Assembly (NCBI RefSeq): GCF_002723455.1
Contig: NZ_PDUS01000004.1
Span: forward strand, 154,726 to 218,725
Source: Pseudoalteromonas sp. 3D05
GTDB taxonomy: Bacteria; Pseudomonadota; Gammaproteobacteria; Enterobacterales; Alteromonadaceae
Length of the DNA: 64,000 nt
Reading direction: 5' to 3'
A program made the position numbers and the translations under genes. Below are positions 45,940 to 55,400 of the stretch, one piece after another (within the stretch, counting starts at the first letter, position 1; every line of letters begins with the position of its first letter). Under the pieces are notes generated by a model that saw only the letters and a list, made by a program, of their open reading frames with translations, was not told the DNA's origin and did not search any database.

Positions 45940-46096
45940 ATGCCTAGAAATTATGTTCTACGTTTTTGTCGCGAGGTAAACTCGCTGCTAGGCATGCGCT
46001 ACCCCACGCAATTAAATTTAAAAGTAATTTATTCACAAAGAGATTAAGAGACGCTGCGCTCAAGAGAAGTAATTATAAAATAATAGCTAAAAGTGA

Positions 46097-46107
46097 CTAG
46101 GTACTAA
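46097..46107. repeat. CTAGGTACTAA short repeat
   Basis: A one-base variant of the CTAGGTACTAG word at 8880, again intergenic, 52 bases past the end of dgkA. The rest of 45940-46148 shows no gene or clear signal. Confidence 0.35.
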
Positions 46108-46148
46108 GATCTATTCGAAGCCCGTGACGTTTTACCTAACTTTCTAAC

Positions 46149-46550
46149 CTATAATGTAAGTATCTTTTCATATCCAGCGACACCCCACACTATAAACAAT
46201 ACAATTAAAGCCAAGGTTACTGCCGCTGATGCTATATCTTTAGCGCGCCCCGATAAAACATGATATTCAACCCCTACTCTATCCGTTAATGCTTCAATAG
46301 CGGAATTAAGCAATTCCACAATCAATAAAAATAAAAAGCTAACAATGAGTATCACCCAGTGCAGTAAAGACTGCGCCAACCAAAACGATAAGGGCAACAA
46401 AATGACACCTAATGCCAGTTCAGTTCTAAATGCCGACTCTTCTTTAAAAGCCGCTTTAAACCCTTTTATAGAACACTGAGTGGCTTTTATAATACGGCCT
46501 ATACCAATGCCATTGGGTTTATTAACTAAATTGATTTCAGGTTTATTCAT
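46149..46550 (-). CDS. dgkA: Diacylglycerol kinase
   Basis: A small inner-membrane enzyme that phosphorylates diacylglycerol to phosphatidate, recycling lipid left over from envelope glycan and lipid A modification. The 133-aa protein has an amphipathic N-terminus, three membrane spans (about residues 48-64, 66-84, 108-128) and the catalytic motif ELLNSAIEALTDRVG followed by SGRAKDIASAAV. It lies 53 bases downstream of an LTA-synthase-like phosphotransferase gene on the same strand; if that enzyme uses phospholipid head groups and releases diacylglycerol, the pairing makes metabolic sense. Confidence 0.95.
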   Translation of the reverse strand: MNKPEINLVNKPNGIGIGRIIKATQCSIKGFKAAFKEESAFRTELALGVILLPLSFWLAQSLLHWVILIVSFLFLLIVELLNSAIEALTDRVGVEYHVLSGRAKDIASAAVTLALIVLFIVWGVAGYEKILTL

Positions 46551-46603
46551 TTTATTATCTTTTTAATACGGCTTTGAATTAGTGATGTATGGCTAACAAA
46601 TAC

Positions 46604-48592
46604 TCACTCCATACCACGAATAAGCAAGTGCCATGCAGTAGCCATATAACGATTATAAGCTTGCTCTGTATCAGCATCAATATATTCAACCCCTGACGGA
46701 CTGAATGACGTTAACTGAGTTTTATCGTGTTCATTCACCTTATAATACTCGTAAATCGCCTTTAAATCTCCCTTCCACAGTTTTTCATTGCGACGAATAG
46801 TTTGAAAACCAAAAACGGTGCGCTCTTCGTCAATACTTAACAATGATTGGCCCATACTATAAAACGCTGTATTTTTAGGTGCGATTAAATTAAGTAAGGT
46901 CGGCGCAATATCCATATGACTTGCAACGTGTTGCGATGACAACAAATCAGGTGTAATACCTTGCCCATAAATCACCATTGGCACGTGTGTTAGTTCAAAC
47001 AAATTAGGTCGGCTATGTAGGTAACGACGACTAAAATGATCGCCCGTTATCACAAACAGTGCATCAGGATAACGCAGCTCCATTTTTCGCACAAACTCGC
47101 CCAGCATTTTATCTGCGTACCATAAATGCCCTAACACATAGGGGTCTAATAATTCGCCTTCTAGCGATTGTATTGTTGCGGGGTAATCATCATAAGATGC
47201 GTATGGGTAGTCAAGTTGCGCTAAATCTAAATTGAAAGGACCGTGATAACTGCCGCTTAAAATTACATTAAAACTTTTTTGTTTGGTTTTAGCCGCTGCG
47301 AGTTCAAATAGTTGGCTATCATCAATCCCCCATACACCCGCACTGCCTTTACCACCAGCATCTGTCGCGGAATAAATATTATCGACACCTTGCGATTCTA
47401 CATATTCACCCACATTTTGCCATGAGAGTAATCCACCATAAAAAAACTGACTGGTGTAACCAAGCCGCTCCATTTGATTAATAAAAGAAAGCTTACTGGC
47501 AGGTTGTTGCGGGCCAATGCGGCTCATGTTCACACCTGAAAATGGAATACCAGACAAAATACTCGAAAGTGAATTCATCGTACTACTGGCAGCAGGTAGC
47601 ATATTATCTAAATAGATCCCCTTGCTAGCTAAGCTTTTTAATTCATTAGTCACATTAAGTGATGCGTACTTTTGCTGCAAAGGCCACGAATCATAGCTTT
47701 CCATGATTATAAAAAACACCTGTGATGGAGGGTCAATAAACGCTCCTTTTGTGTGTTGCTGATAATCGAGCAATGGCTCAGTGAGTGGTGCAGCATTTGA
47801 GCTCAAATAGGGGTTTTTGCCATCTATTCCATGATTTTGTAATTCGTTATAGTCTTTTATTGCATACACAAAGCTACGAAAAGGGTTAATCACAAGGTTA
47901 TTTACAAACGCATCAGGAGTCACCGCAGACCATTTACGCGAAGCAGGACGAGATTCGAATGAGCCGCGAATAGCGCAGATAAAAAGCACCGTTATCAGAA
48001 TAACCAGTAGTGAGCGTTTCCACTTACAGACAGTATAAATGCGCGATAAAAAACTAAGGCTAGTTTGCTCAACATGCTTGCAATATCTAAACGCAATAAA
48101 CAACAGAAGCACTAAACTTATAAGGCTGCCCCATGGCTTGTATTGCTTTATTGCGGTTAATGCGATGGCCTGCTGATCATCATGTAGCCCTTCAAACATA
48201 AAGTAGTTAAATTGTGTACCATACTCAGAAATATAGGTGACGCTGGTAATGCATAATAAGATCATTACGCTAAAAAATACTCTCGCAGTATAAATACGAA
48301 CTTTTGAAACCCAGTGCCCTAGCCGCATTGGCTGAAAGATGCAGTTGAGTAAAAAAGGAATACTAAAACACACCCCACTCGCAGCTGAGTCAAAAGCAAA
48401 GCCAGTCTTTAAAGTATTGTATAGAGCTGTTGCATCTAAAGGTGCTGCAATATGGTCATAAAAATATACTAAGAAGAAAATACGAAAGCTCATGAAGAGC
48501 AATACACCTGCAAACCAAAGTGCAGCTAAACGCCAACACTCTGTTACAAATGAAAACCAACGGCTAGAGGGCGTTGAAGTAACCGTAAACAC
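46604..48592 (-). CDS. LTA-synthase/EptA-like sulfatase-fold membrane enzyme
   Basis: A 662-aa inner-membrane protein with five N-terminal spans (to about residue 215) and a periplasmic sulfatase-fold domain (about 280-580). The nucleophile is probably T338 in PAASSTMNSLSSILSG; metal-site words are MESYDSW, GSYHGPF and ITGDHFSRRYLH. Relatives move phosphoglycerol or phosphoethanolamine from phospholipids to surface glycans or lipid A. The acceptor here is unknown. The start is GTG with AAGGA about nine bases upstream. A tandem 10-bp repeat lies about 80-105 bases upstream. The dgkA gene follows, which would recycle the diacylglycerol product. Confidence 0.85.
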   Translation of the reverse strand: MFTVTSTPSSRWFSFVTECWRLAALWFAGVLLFMSFRIFFLVYFYDHIAAPLDATALYNTLKTGFAFDSAASGVCFSIPFLLNCIFQPMRLGHWVSKVRIYTARVFFSVMILLCITSVTYISEYGTQFNYFMFEGLHDDQQAIALTAIKQYKPWGSLISLVLLLFIAFRYCKHVEQTSLSFLSRIYTVCKWKRSLLVILITVLFICAIRGSFESRPASRKWSAVTPDAFVNNLVINPFRSFVYAIKDYNELQNHGIDGKNPYLSSNAAPLTEPLLDYQQHTKGAFIDPPSQVFFIIMESYDSWPLQQKYASLNVTNELKSLASKGIYLDNMLPAASSTMNSLSSILSGIPFSGVNMSRIGPQQPASKLSFINQMERLGYTSQFFYGGLLSWQNVGEYVESQGVDNIYSATDAGGKGSAGVWGIDDSQLFELAAAKTKQKSFNVILSGSYHGPFNLDLAQLDYPYASYDDYPATIQSLEGELLDPYVLGHLWYADKMLGEFVRKMELRYPDALFVITGDHFSRRYLHSRPNLFELTHVPMVIYGQGITPDLLSSQHVASHMDIAPTLLNLIAPKNTAFYSMGQSLLSIDEERTVFGFQTIRRNEKLWKGDLKAIYEYYKVNEHDKTQLTSFSPSGVEYIDADTEQAYNRYMATAWHLLIRGME

Positions 48593-48667
48593 TATCTATG
48601 TCCTTATAATACACATCCCTAAAAAAGGAACTATACCAATAAAAGACACAAATTCAATTTAGATTAT

Positions 48668-48695
48668 GTGTTAATGTGTAATAAAGTGTAATAAA
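48668..48695. repeat. Tandem 10-bp repeats upstream of the LTA-synthase-like gene
   Basis: GTGTAATAAA occurs twice in tandem (48676-48685 and 48686-48695), preceded by the partial unit GTGTTAAT. The 10-base period equals one DNA helical turn, as in operators of OmpR/PmrA-type regulators. It lies 76-104 bases before the start of the membrane enzyme gene. Confidence 0.5.
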
Positions 48696-48731
48696 TACAA
48701 TTGATTAACTTATAAAAACAAGGAAGTAACA

Positions 48732-49394
48732 CTATATAGAGCAATTACCCTCTTTGATATCAGTAGGCGCAGCGTGATATTGCTCTTGAGCGAGCTCACT
48801 ACGTAAAGCTCGTAGTGTTTTAAGCGTACTTTTTAAACTTACATTATTGCTTAACCAATGGGGTATTGCACCACCTGGGTCTGCATAAACTGTGTGGGTG
48901 AGCGCCAGACTGACCTTTTCTGGGCTATTATTTTCTTCGAGTAACCAAGTCGCTTTTAAATCCTTGATACGCACAACCGAATCAACGTGTTCTTTAAAAC
49001 CAGAGTAAGCACTAATCGTTAATAACGTTTGCGTGGGATTTAGCCGTTTGTAGCAGGAATAACTCACCATATCCCTATCTCTGATAGGCCACGGCGAGTT
49101 AATTTTTGTATACACGATAGTTTCTGCGTCACTTGGGCGGGCCAGCACCTCAACGTGACTCACATTTTCGACCCACTTTGGGGCTCTCTCAGTATCACTA
49201 AGAAGGGCCATGAAGTCGCTTGCAGTGCTATTTTCTATCTGTAACGTGCCTTGCACTTCAACAATACCATTTGAGTGTTTTTTAAAGGAAACACTGACAC
49301 CATCTTGAGTTTTCCATAATTGCCATGGTGTTTGCTGCGCAGAATAAACTGTAAAGCAACACAGTATGATTAATAACCCGGCTATTTTGTGCAT
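48732..49394 (-). CDS. Secreted START-domain protein
   Basis: A 220-aa exported protein with a signal peptide of about 20 residues (IAGLLIILCCFTVYSAQ) and one START/Bet v1-like domain filling the rest: WQLWKTQDGVSVSFKK, the DTERAPKWVENVSHVEVL helix, WPIRDRDMVSY and a long C-terminal helix. Bacterial START proteins bind hydrophobic ligands, but the ligand here is unknown. I chose the ATG at 49394, which has GGAG five bases upstream. It lies 32 bases downstream of the CYTH-CHAD gene and is probably in the same operon. Confidence 0.85.
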   Translation of the reverse strand: MHKIAGLLIILCCFTVYSAQQTPWQLWKTQDGVSVSFKKHSNGIVEVQGTLQIENSTASDFMALLSDTERAPKWVENVSHVEVLARPSDAETIVYTKINSPWPIRDRDMVSYSCYKRLNPTQTLLTISAYSGFKEHVDSVVRIKDLKATWLLEENNSPEKVSLALTHTVYADPGGAIPHWLSNNVSLKSTLKTLRALRSELAQEQYHAAPTDIKEGNCSI

Positions 49395-49426
49395 TAACAC
49401 TCCATTGTGTTGCTATCAGTACAAGG

Positions 49427-50947
49427 CTATTCCCAGTAGGGTGAAATCTTAAATGACGCTAAACGACTTTGCTCCATCGCACTGACCAAAAACTCAGATT
49501 TCATTTCAAGCCAATGTTGTATTTTGGCAAGCTCTTCGTCTTCTTGTCCTGCGCATAGCTGCTTTAAATAATCGAGCGTACACAACTCATATATCCCGTG
49601 AGAAATATCAAGCCATGGAATACGGAACTCACTGCGATCCTCTTTATCATACAATGCACCTAAACAGTTGCCACTGAGTAAGCTATTTTCAAGGCGGGTA
49701 CGTAGGTTTAAGTAGTCTTTACAAGTAAGAGTTTGTTGCTCTGGTAACAACTGGTGTAGATCCTGCCAATCTTTATGAAATAAGCGGTTTGCTATTTCAT
49801 CAACAGAGCGTTCCGCGGCTTGAAACTGGGTTTGCCCCCAGCTTTTACGCCACTGTTTATCTACAAGCCAGGTAGTTAAACTAAGGAGTAACCGATTATA
49901 GCGCGCGCTGTGAAAGAGTTTGTTGATGTCATCAATACTTGGCTGTAGCTCTTTTAGGTCATTGATCACTTGAGTAAGCTCTGGCGCACTGTTAATTTTT
50001 TTGTAATAGGCATGACGTTTTGATGTATATGTTTTAAGTTGAATAGCGTTTTCAACCCACGCTAGTTCACTTAACAACCACTTAAGCTCTACTCTTAATG
50101 ACTCTGTAGTGCTTTTATCTACAATGTCATCAAATAGCCAAAACGTGTGGCGAATGAGGCTGATGCCATCAGTAACTCGTTTAAGCGTTTTTAAGCTAGG
50201 CTTGTCAAAATAGCACTGCTCATGTTTTTGCACAAAGCGAATACCAAACCCTATTGCTGCAATGAGAGCTTGCTCTTGCGTTGCTTTTTTAGGCAGTGAA
50301 ACAAAACCGATTGATTTGCTCGGTTTAAGTGGTTTTTCATCCGCTAAGCGATAACCTCTGGCCGCTTTTGAATACAAACCAAGACGAATATTACTCTGTG
50401 CGACTAGTTTATCGGCTAACGCAAACAACTCATCACGACTGCCTTCCATCAGTTCGATTTCAAGCTCACAAATAATTTCAACCCGACCAGAAGCTGACAC
50501 TTCACCTTTATCTAAAACAACCTCAATTTTTGCTCCACCTTCGGTTTCAATTAACCAAGTGCGACGGATAAAGTTAGTACTGAATATTGGGTATAAATTA
50601 GCGGCTATTGCGTTAACTTGCATGCCGTGAGGCCAAATACCGCTGTCAAACTCAGTGATATCTGGGCGGTTACTTTCAATCGGCAAATTATATTCAGGGC
50701 GTTGATGTAAACCTCCAACAACTTCTCCTGCTAGTTTGATTGTTTGCTCACATTGATTATCTGCACAACGTGTTCTAAAACCAATATCAAGTGCTCTTAA
50801 CTCTCGACTAGGAGTGTCATAGTAAGCATTTTGCAAACTACGGGAAGGCTTGTTTGTGACGGTTTTTGCAAATTGAGTAATTAACGCGGGGATCAGTGGA
50901 ACAACGGCATCTGACACCAAAAACTTAAGTTCTATCTCAGTATCCAT
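49427..50947 (-). CDS. ygiF: Inorganic triphosphatase (CYTH + CHAD)
   Basis: A 506-aa cytoplasmic protein. The CYTH domain (about residues 1-200) starts MDTEIELKFLV with the E4-x-E6-x-K8 motif of triphosphate tunnel enzymes; the C-terminal CHAD domain (about 215-495) is all helical with conserved histidines and basic residues that bind polyphosphate. E. coli YgiF of this architecture hydrolyses tripolyphosphate. It is divergent from the ygiM-like gene, a neighbourhood kept in many gammaproteobacteria. Confidence 0.92.
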   Translation of the reverse strand: MDTEIELKFLVSDAVVPLIPALITQFAKTVTNKPSRSLQNAYYDTPSRELRALDIGFRTRCADNQCEQTIKLAGEVVGGLHQRPEYNLPIESNRPDITEFDSGIWPHGMQVNAIAANLYPIFSTNFIRRTWLIETEGGAKIEVVLDKGEVSASGRVEIICELEIELMEGSRDELFALADKLVAQSNIRLGLYSKAARGYRLADEKPLKPSKSIGFVSLPKKATQEQALIAAIGFGIRFVQKHEQCYFDKPSLKTLKRVTDGISLIRHTFWLFDDIVDKSTTESLRVELKWLLSELAWVENAIQLKTYTSKRHAYYKKINSAPELTQVINDLKELQPSIDDINKLFHSARYNRLLLSLTTWLVDKQWRKSWGQTQFQAAERSVDEIANRLFHKDWQDLHQLLPEQQTLTCKDYLNLRTRLENSLLSGNCLGALYDKEDRSEFRIPWLDISHGIYELCTLDYLKQLCAGQEDEELAKIQHWLEMKSEFLVSAMEQSRLASFKISPYWE

Positions 50948-51155
50948 TAGGCTTGAGGATTACCTTTAAAATAAATAAGAGCTCAAAATAAACAAAGCAA
51001 AGCGGTAATGCAAATTTTTTAGCGAGATTTCATTTATTCACTGTGATGTGATTACAATATCAGCCTTGCTATTAACGAGTTTAATCCATACTATCTCTAT
51101 ACTTAGAACGAAAAAATTGCCGTAACGATCACGGTTACATTAACAGGGTAGATTA

Positions 51156-51755
51156 ATGTTTAAACATTCCTTATTAGCTTTACTTCTTAGCGCTGTTGCG
51201 TTTGTTAGTCACGGCGAAGAAGCAAATTCAACAAACAATACAAATACGGCTTATATTGTTGATAATCTTTATACGTTTATGCATTCTGGTGCGAGTAAGA
51301 ACTACCGAATTATCGGATCAGTAGATGCGGGAACAAAGCTTACGCAACTTTCACCTGAAGAAAACGGCTTCGTCAAAGTCATTGATGATAAAGAACGCGA
51401 AGGCTGGGTAGAGGCTAAGTTTGTCTCTAAATCAGCTGGTATTCACCAGCAATATCGCACTTTGAGTGAAGAAATGACGTCGATGCAAGAGCAACTTCGT
51501 CAAACCCAGATTGAACTGCCACAACTACAAGAACAAAACCAATCACTCACTGATCAAAATCTAATGTTGTCAGAACAAATCACCAAACTGCAAACGACTC
51601 TAAATGCAGAACGTACTCAAAAGCAACAAGCCGGTGCTAAAGAGAAACGTCAGCTACTTACTTACGGGGGAGCTATCGCATTTATAGGATTGTTTTTAGG
51701 GATTATTTTAACGATAGTGCTGTCGCGCCGTAAACGTTACGACGGATGGGCATAA
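51156..51755 (+). CDS. YgiM-like SH3-domain membrane protein (TIGR04211 type)
   Basis: A 199-aa envelope protein with a signal peptide of about 20 residues, a bacterial SH3 domain (about 30-95, AYIVDNLYTFMHSGASKNYRIIG in pieces), a coiled coil (about 98-160, rich in Q and L), a membrane span (about 168-188) and a short basic tail RRKRYDGWA. The SH3 domain should lie in the periplasm and may touch peptidoglycan. It is divergent from ygiF, matching the YgiM family context. A strong terminator follows. Confidence 0.88.
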   Translation: MFKHSLLALLLSAVAFVSHGEEANSTNNTNTAYIVDNLYTFMHSGASKNYRIIGSVDAGTKLTQLSPEENGFVKVIDDKEREGWVEAKFVSKSAGIHQQYRTLSEEMTSMQEQLRQTQIELPQLQEQNQSLTDQNLMLSEQITKLQTTLNAERTQKQQAGAKEKRQLLTYGGAIAFIGLFLGIILTIVLSRRKRYDGWA

Positions 51756-51765
51756 GCAATACAAT

Positions 51766-51791
51766 AAAAAAGCACCAATAGGTGCTTTTTT
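51766..51791. terminator. Bidirectional terminator, ygiM-like gene / lrp-family gene
   Basis: An 11-bp stem, AAAAAAGCACC / GGTGCTTTTTT, with an AATA loop, between convergent genes, with A and T tails on both sides. Confidence 0.93.
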
Positions 51792-51793
51792 AT

Positions 51794-52273
51794 TTAATCG
51801 AGCTTGAGACCATTGTCTTGCTTTATTTTTTCAATAACCATATAGGTATGGTGTGTACCTACGCCTGGTATATCAACTAAATCACCTAACACTTGGCGGT
51901 ATTCGTCCATATCTGACACACGTATTTTTAATAAATAATCGTAACCCCCTGCCACCATATCGCACTCGATAACTTGAGTAATTCGTAAAATATGTTCACG
52001 GAAGACTTTAAATACGGCCGTATTTGATGTTACTAATGACACTTGTACATGCGCTAATAAACTCTGGTTAAGTTTTGCTTCGTTAAGCTTAGCAAAGTAG
52101 CCCTCGATATAGCCTTCCTGCTCGAGTCGTTTTACTCGGTCAAGACAAGGGCTGGGGCTTAAGTTAACCTGCTTTGCAAGGTTCACATTAGATATTCTGC
52201 CGTTTTTTTGCAGAACGTCTAAAATTGCTAAATCGATACGATCAAGCAGGCGTAATCTATTGGGACTTGTCAT
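51794..52273 (-). CDS. Lrp/AsnC-family regulator, probable putA regulator
   Basis: A 159-aa DNA-binding protein: an N-terminal helix-turn-helix (about residues 8-65, LDRIDLAILDVLQKNGRISNVNLAKQV in pieces, then LSPSPCLDRVKRLE) and a C-terminal amino-acid-binding RAM domain (VIECDMVAGGYDYLLKIRV). It is close to Lrp itself but shorter and diverged. It is divergent from putA, and a near-perfect Lrp-type palindrome lies between the two. A role as a proline-responsive activator, like PutR of other bacteria, is inferred from this arrangement. Confidence 0.85.
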   Translation of the reverse strand: MTSPNRLRLLDRIDLAILDVLQKNGRISNVNLAKQVNLSPSPCLDRVKRLEQEGYIEGYFAKLNEAKLNQSLLAHVQVSLVTSNTAVFKVFREHILRITQVIECDMVAGGYDYLLKIRVSDMDEYRQVLGDLVDIPGVGTHHTYMVIEKIKQDNGLKLD

Positions 52274-52339
52274 AACAGAATTTTATGCGGATAAGTTTAA
52301 CGTATGCCCTGTAAATTATCGTAAATCGGCAAATTTAAC

Positions 52340-52354
52340 CAGCATATTCTGCTG
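52340..52354. promoter_or_regulatory. Lrp-type operator upstream of putA
   Basis: CAGCATATTCTGCTG matches 14 of 15 positions of the E. coli Lrp consensus (YAGHAWATTWTDCTR). It sits between the Lrp-family gene and putA, about 90 bases before the putA start, and is flanked by one more paired base on each side. Confidence 0.7.
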
Positions 52355-52443
52355 GAATTTAATTAGAATGCACGCATTAAACAACATGATAATCGAGCAG
52401 CACTCTTTTTTTGCTGCAAGACTCCACACTTTTGAGGTTACTT

Positions 52444-55400
52444 ATGTTATTCAACGGCGATTTGACTACAACGTGTCCAATTCGACAAAAGATCCGTGAC
52501 TTTTACCGCATTGATGAAAATGCAGTTATTGATCATATTTTACCCCTTGCCGAAGTAGGTGTTAAAGCCCGTAGCCGTGCATGGGAGCGTGCACGTCAAA
52601 TAGTTCACAATATCCGTAAAGACCAAGATGGTCAAAGCGGTGTTGATGCACTTTTAAATGAATTCTCACTTTCGAGTGAAGAAGGTGTGGTATTAATGTG
52701 TTTGGCTGAAGCCCTACTTCGTGTGCCAGATAAAGCGACTCAAGAAACCCTTATCCGTGACAAATTAGCAAAAGGCGATTGGAGCTCACACCTAGGTAGC
52801 AGTGACTCTCTGTTTGTTAATGCATCGTCTTGGGGTTTGTTAGTGACCGGGAAAATGGTTAACTACAACGACAAAACCAAAGATCAGCAATTTGGTGTGT
52901 TGAAAAAAACCATTGGTCGTTTAGGCGAGCCAGTAATCCGTAAGTCAGTTAACTTCGCGATGAAGATCATGGGTAAGCAATTCGTTATGGGTCGCACCAT
53001 TGACGAAGCCATTGAGCGTGCAGCAGATACAGAACGCAAGGGCTATGTATACTCATACGACATGTTAGGTGAAGGCGCGCGTACAATGAAAGACGCGGAC
53101 CGTTATTATCAAAGTTACCTAAATGCGATTCACTCTATTGGTAAAGCTGCAAATGGCCGCGGCCCAATTAAGAGCCCTGGTATTTCAGTGAAACTTTCGG
53201 CAATTCATCCACGTTATGAATTCACCCATAAAGAACGTGTGATGGAAGAAATTGTGCCTAAACTTAAGGCGCTTGCATTGGTCGCTAAAAGTTACGATAT
53301 TGGCTTTACAGTAGATGCTGAAGAAGCTGATCGCTTGGATATTTCTCTTGATGTCATTGAGGCCGTATTTAGCGACGACGATTTAGCTGGCTGGCATGGT
53401 TTTGGTCTAGCTGTTCAGGCATACCAAAAACGCGCTATTTTTGTTATCGAATGGCTCACAGAGCTTGCTACCCGCGTTGGCCGCAAACTAATGGTACGCT
53501 TAGTTAAAGGCGCTTACTGGGATACAGAAATCAAAACTACACAGCAAGATGGTTTAGATCATTTCCCTGTATTTACCCGAAAAGCAACGACTGACGTTTC
53601 ATACAAAGCCTGTGCTATTAAAATGCTTGAAGCGCGTGACGTGCTGTATCCACAATTTGCCACTCATAACGCATACACTGCCGCAACGATTCTAGAAGTT
53701 GCAAAAGGCGATCATGATGGATTTGAATTCCAACGCCTGCACGGTATGGGCGAGTCTTTGTTTGACCAAATCGTAACGCAAGAGAAAATTCAGTGTCGCG
53801 TGTATGCACCTGTTGGTCAGCACGAAGACTTACTTGCATACTTGGTTCGTCGCTTACTTGAAAACGGCGCTAACTCATCGTTTGTAAATGCGATTGTTGA
53901 TACCACGCAACCTGTTGAAGCATTACTCCCTGATCCTGTAGAAACACTGCAAGGTTTACGTAATAAGTACAACACGCAAATTAAGATGCCTATTGATTTA
54001 TACGGCGCAGAGCGTGCTAACTCAAAGGGTATGGATTTAACTGACATCAATGCAATTACACCCTTTAAAGAAAACCTAGATTCGTGGTTTGAAGAACATC
54101 GCATTAATGAAAGTGACGTACCTGAAGGCTCATTAGCTGTTAAAAATCCAGCCAATCATAAAGAAGTCATTGGCCACGTTAAATTACATAACAGTGATGA
54201 CATGCTTAGCCTACTTGCTAACGCGGAAACGGCCTTTGAGTCATGGTCACAAACACCTGTAAAAGAGCGTGCGAACTTACTTCGTCGTATTGCCGATATT
54301 CTAGAACGCCACCATGATGAGCTTGTAGCAATCTGTATTAAAGAAGCTGGTAAAGTTGCACAAGATGGCATTGATGAAGTACGCGAAGCTGTTGATTTTT
54401 GTCGTTACTACGCAGCGCGTGCTGAAGAGCTTAGTGAAGATGAGCGTTTTGAAGCCCGCGGTGTTATTTTATGTATCAGCCCGTGGAACTTCCCACTTGC
54501 TATCTTTTTGGGTCAAGTAGCTGCTGCAATCGTAACCGGTAATACCGTTATCGCAAAACCAGCTGAACAAACTAGTTACATTGCACTGCGCTCTATTGAA
54601 CTAATGTTATCAGTAGGTTTACCTGAGCATGTTGTACAACCTGTGATTGCCCGCGGTAGTGAAGTAGGTAAGACAATTGTACCCGATGAGCGTATTCAAG
54701 CTGTGATGTTCACCGGTTCAACCGAGACTGGCACTATCATCTCACAAACACTTGCAGCGCGTAATGATATTCAAGTACCGTTGATTGCCGAAACAGGTGG
54801 TCAAAACTGTATGATCGTCGATTCAACTGCACTGCCTGAGCAAGTGGTTGATGATGTGATTAGTTCTGGTTTTCAAAGTGCCGGTCAACGCTGCTCTGCA
54901 CTGCGCGTATTATTTTTACAAGAAGACGTGGCAGATGGCATCATTGAGATGATCAAAGGGGCGCTGAAAGAGTTACATGTTGGCGACCCTGCACTACTTT
55001 CAACAGACATTGGTCCTGTTATCGATGAAAAAGCATTGAAGAACCTAACCGATCACGTTGAGTATCTAAAAGGCAATGCCACACTGCACTATGAGTGTGA
55101 AATTCCTGATAATACTGAAAATGGCGCTTATTTCTTTGCTCCACGCTTATATGAAATCAAAGATTTATCAGTACTTAAACGTGAAGTATTTGGCCCATGT
55201 GTGCATGTAATTCGCTTTAAGGGCACTGAAATTGACAATGTTGTTGACCAAATCAATAACACTGGCTTTGGCTTAACTATGGGGATTCATTCACGTATCG
55301 AAGAGCGCTGTGAATACCTTGCTAAAATGTCACGCGCGGGCAACGTTTACGTTAATCGTAATATGATTGGTGCAATTGTAGGCGTACAACCGTTTGGTGG

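Noticed and set aside
51042-51057. Possible CRP site before the ygiM-like gene
   Set aside because: The first half matches TGTGA, but the second half (TACAA) matches poorly.
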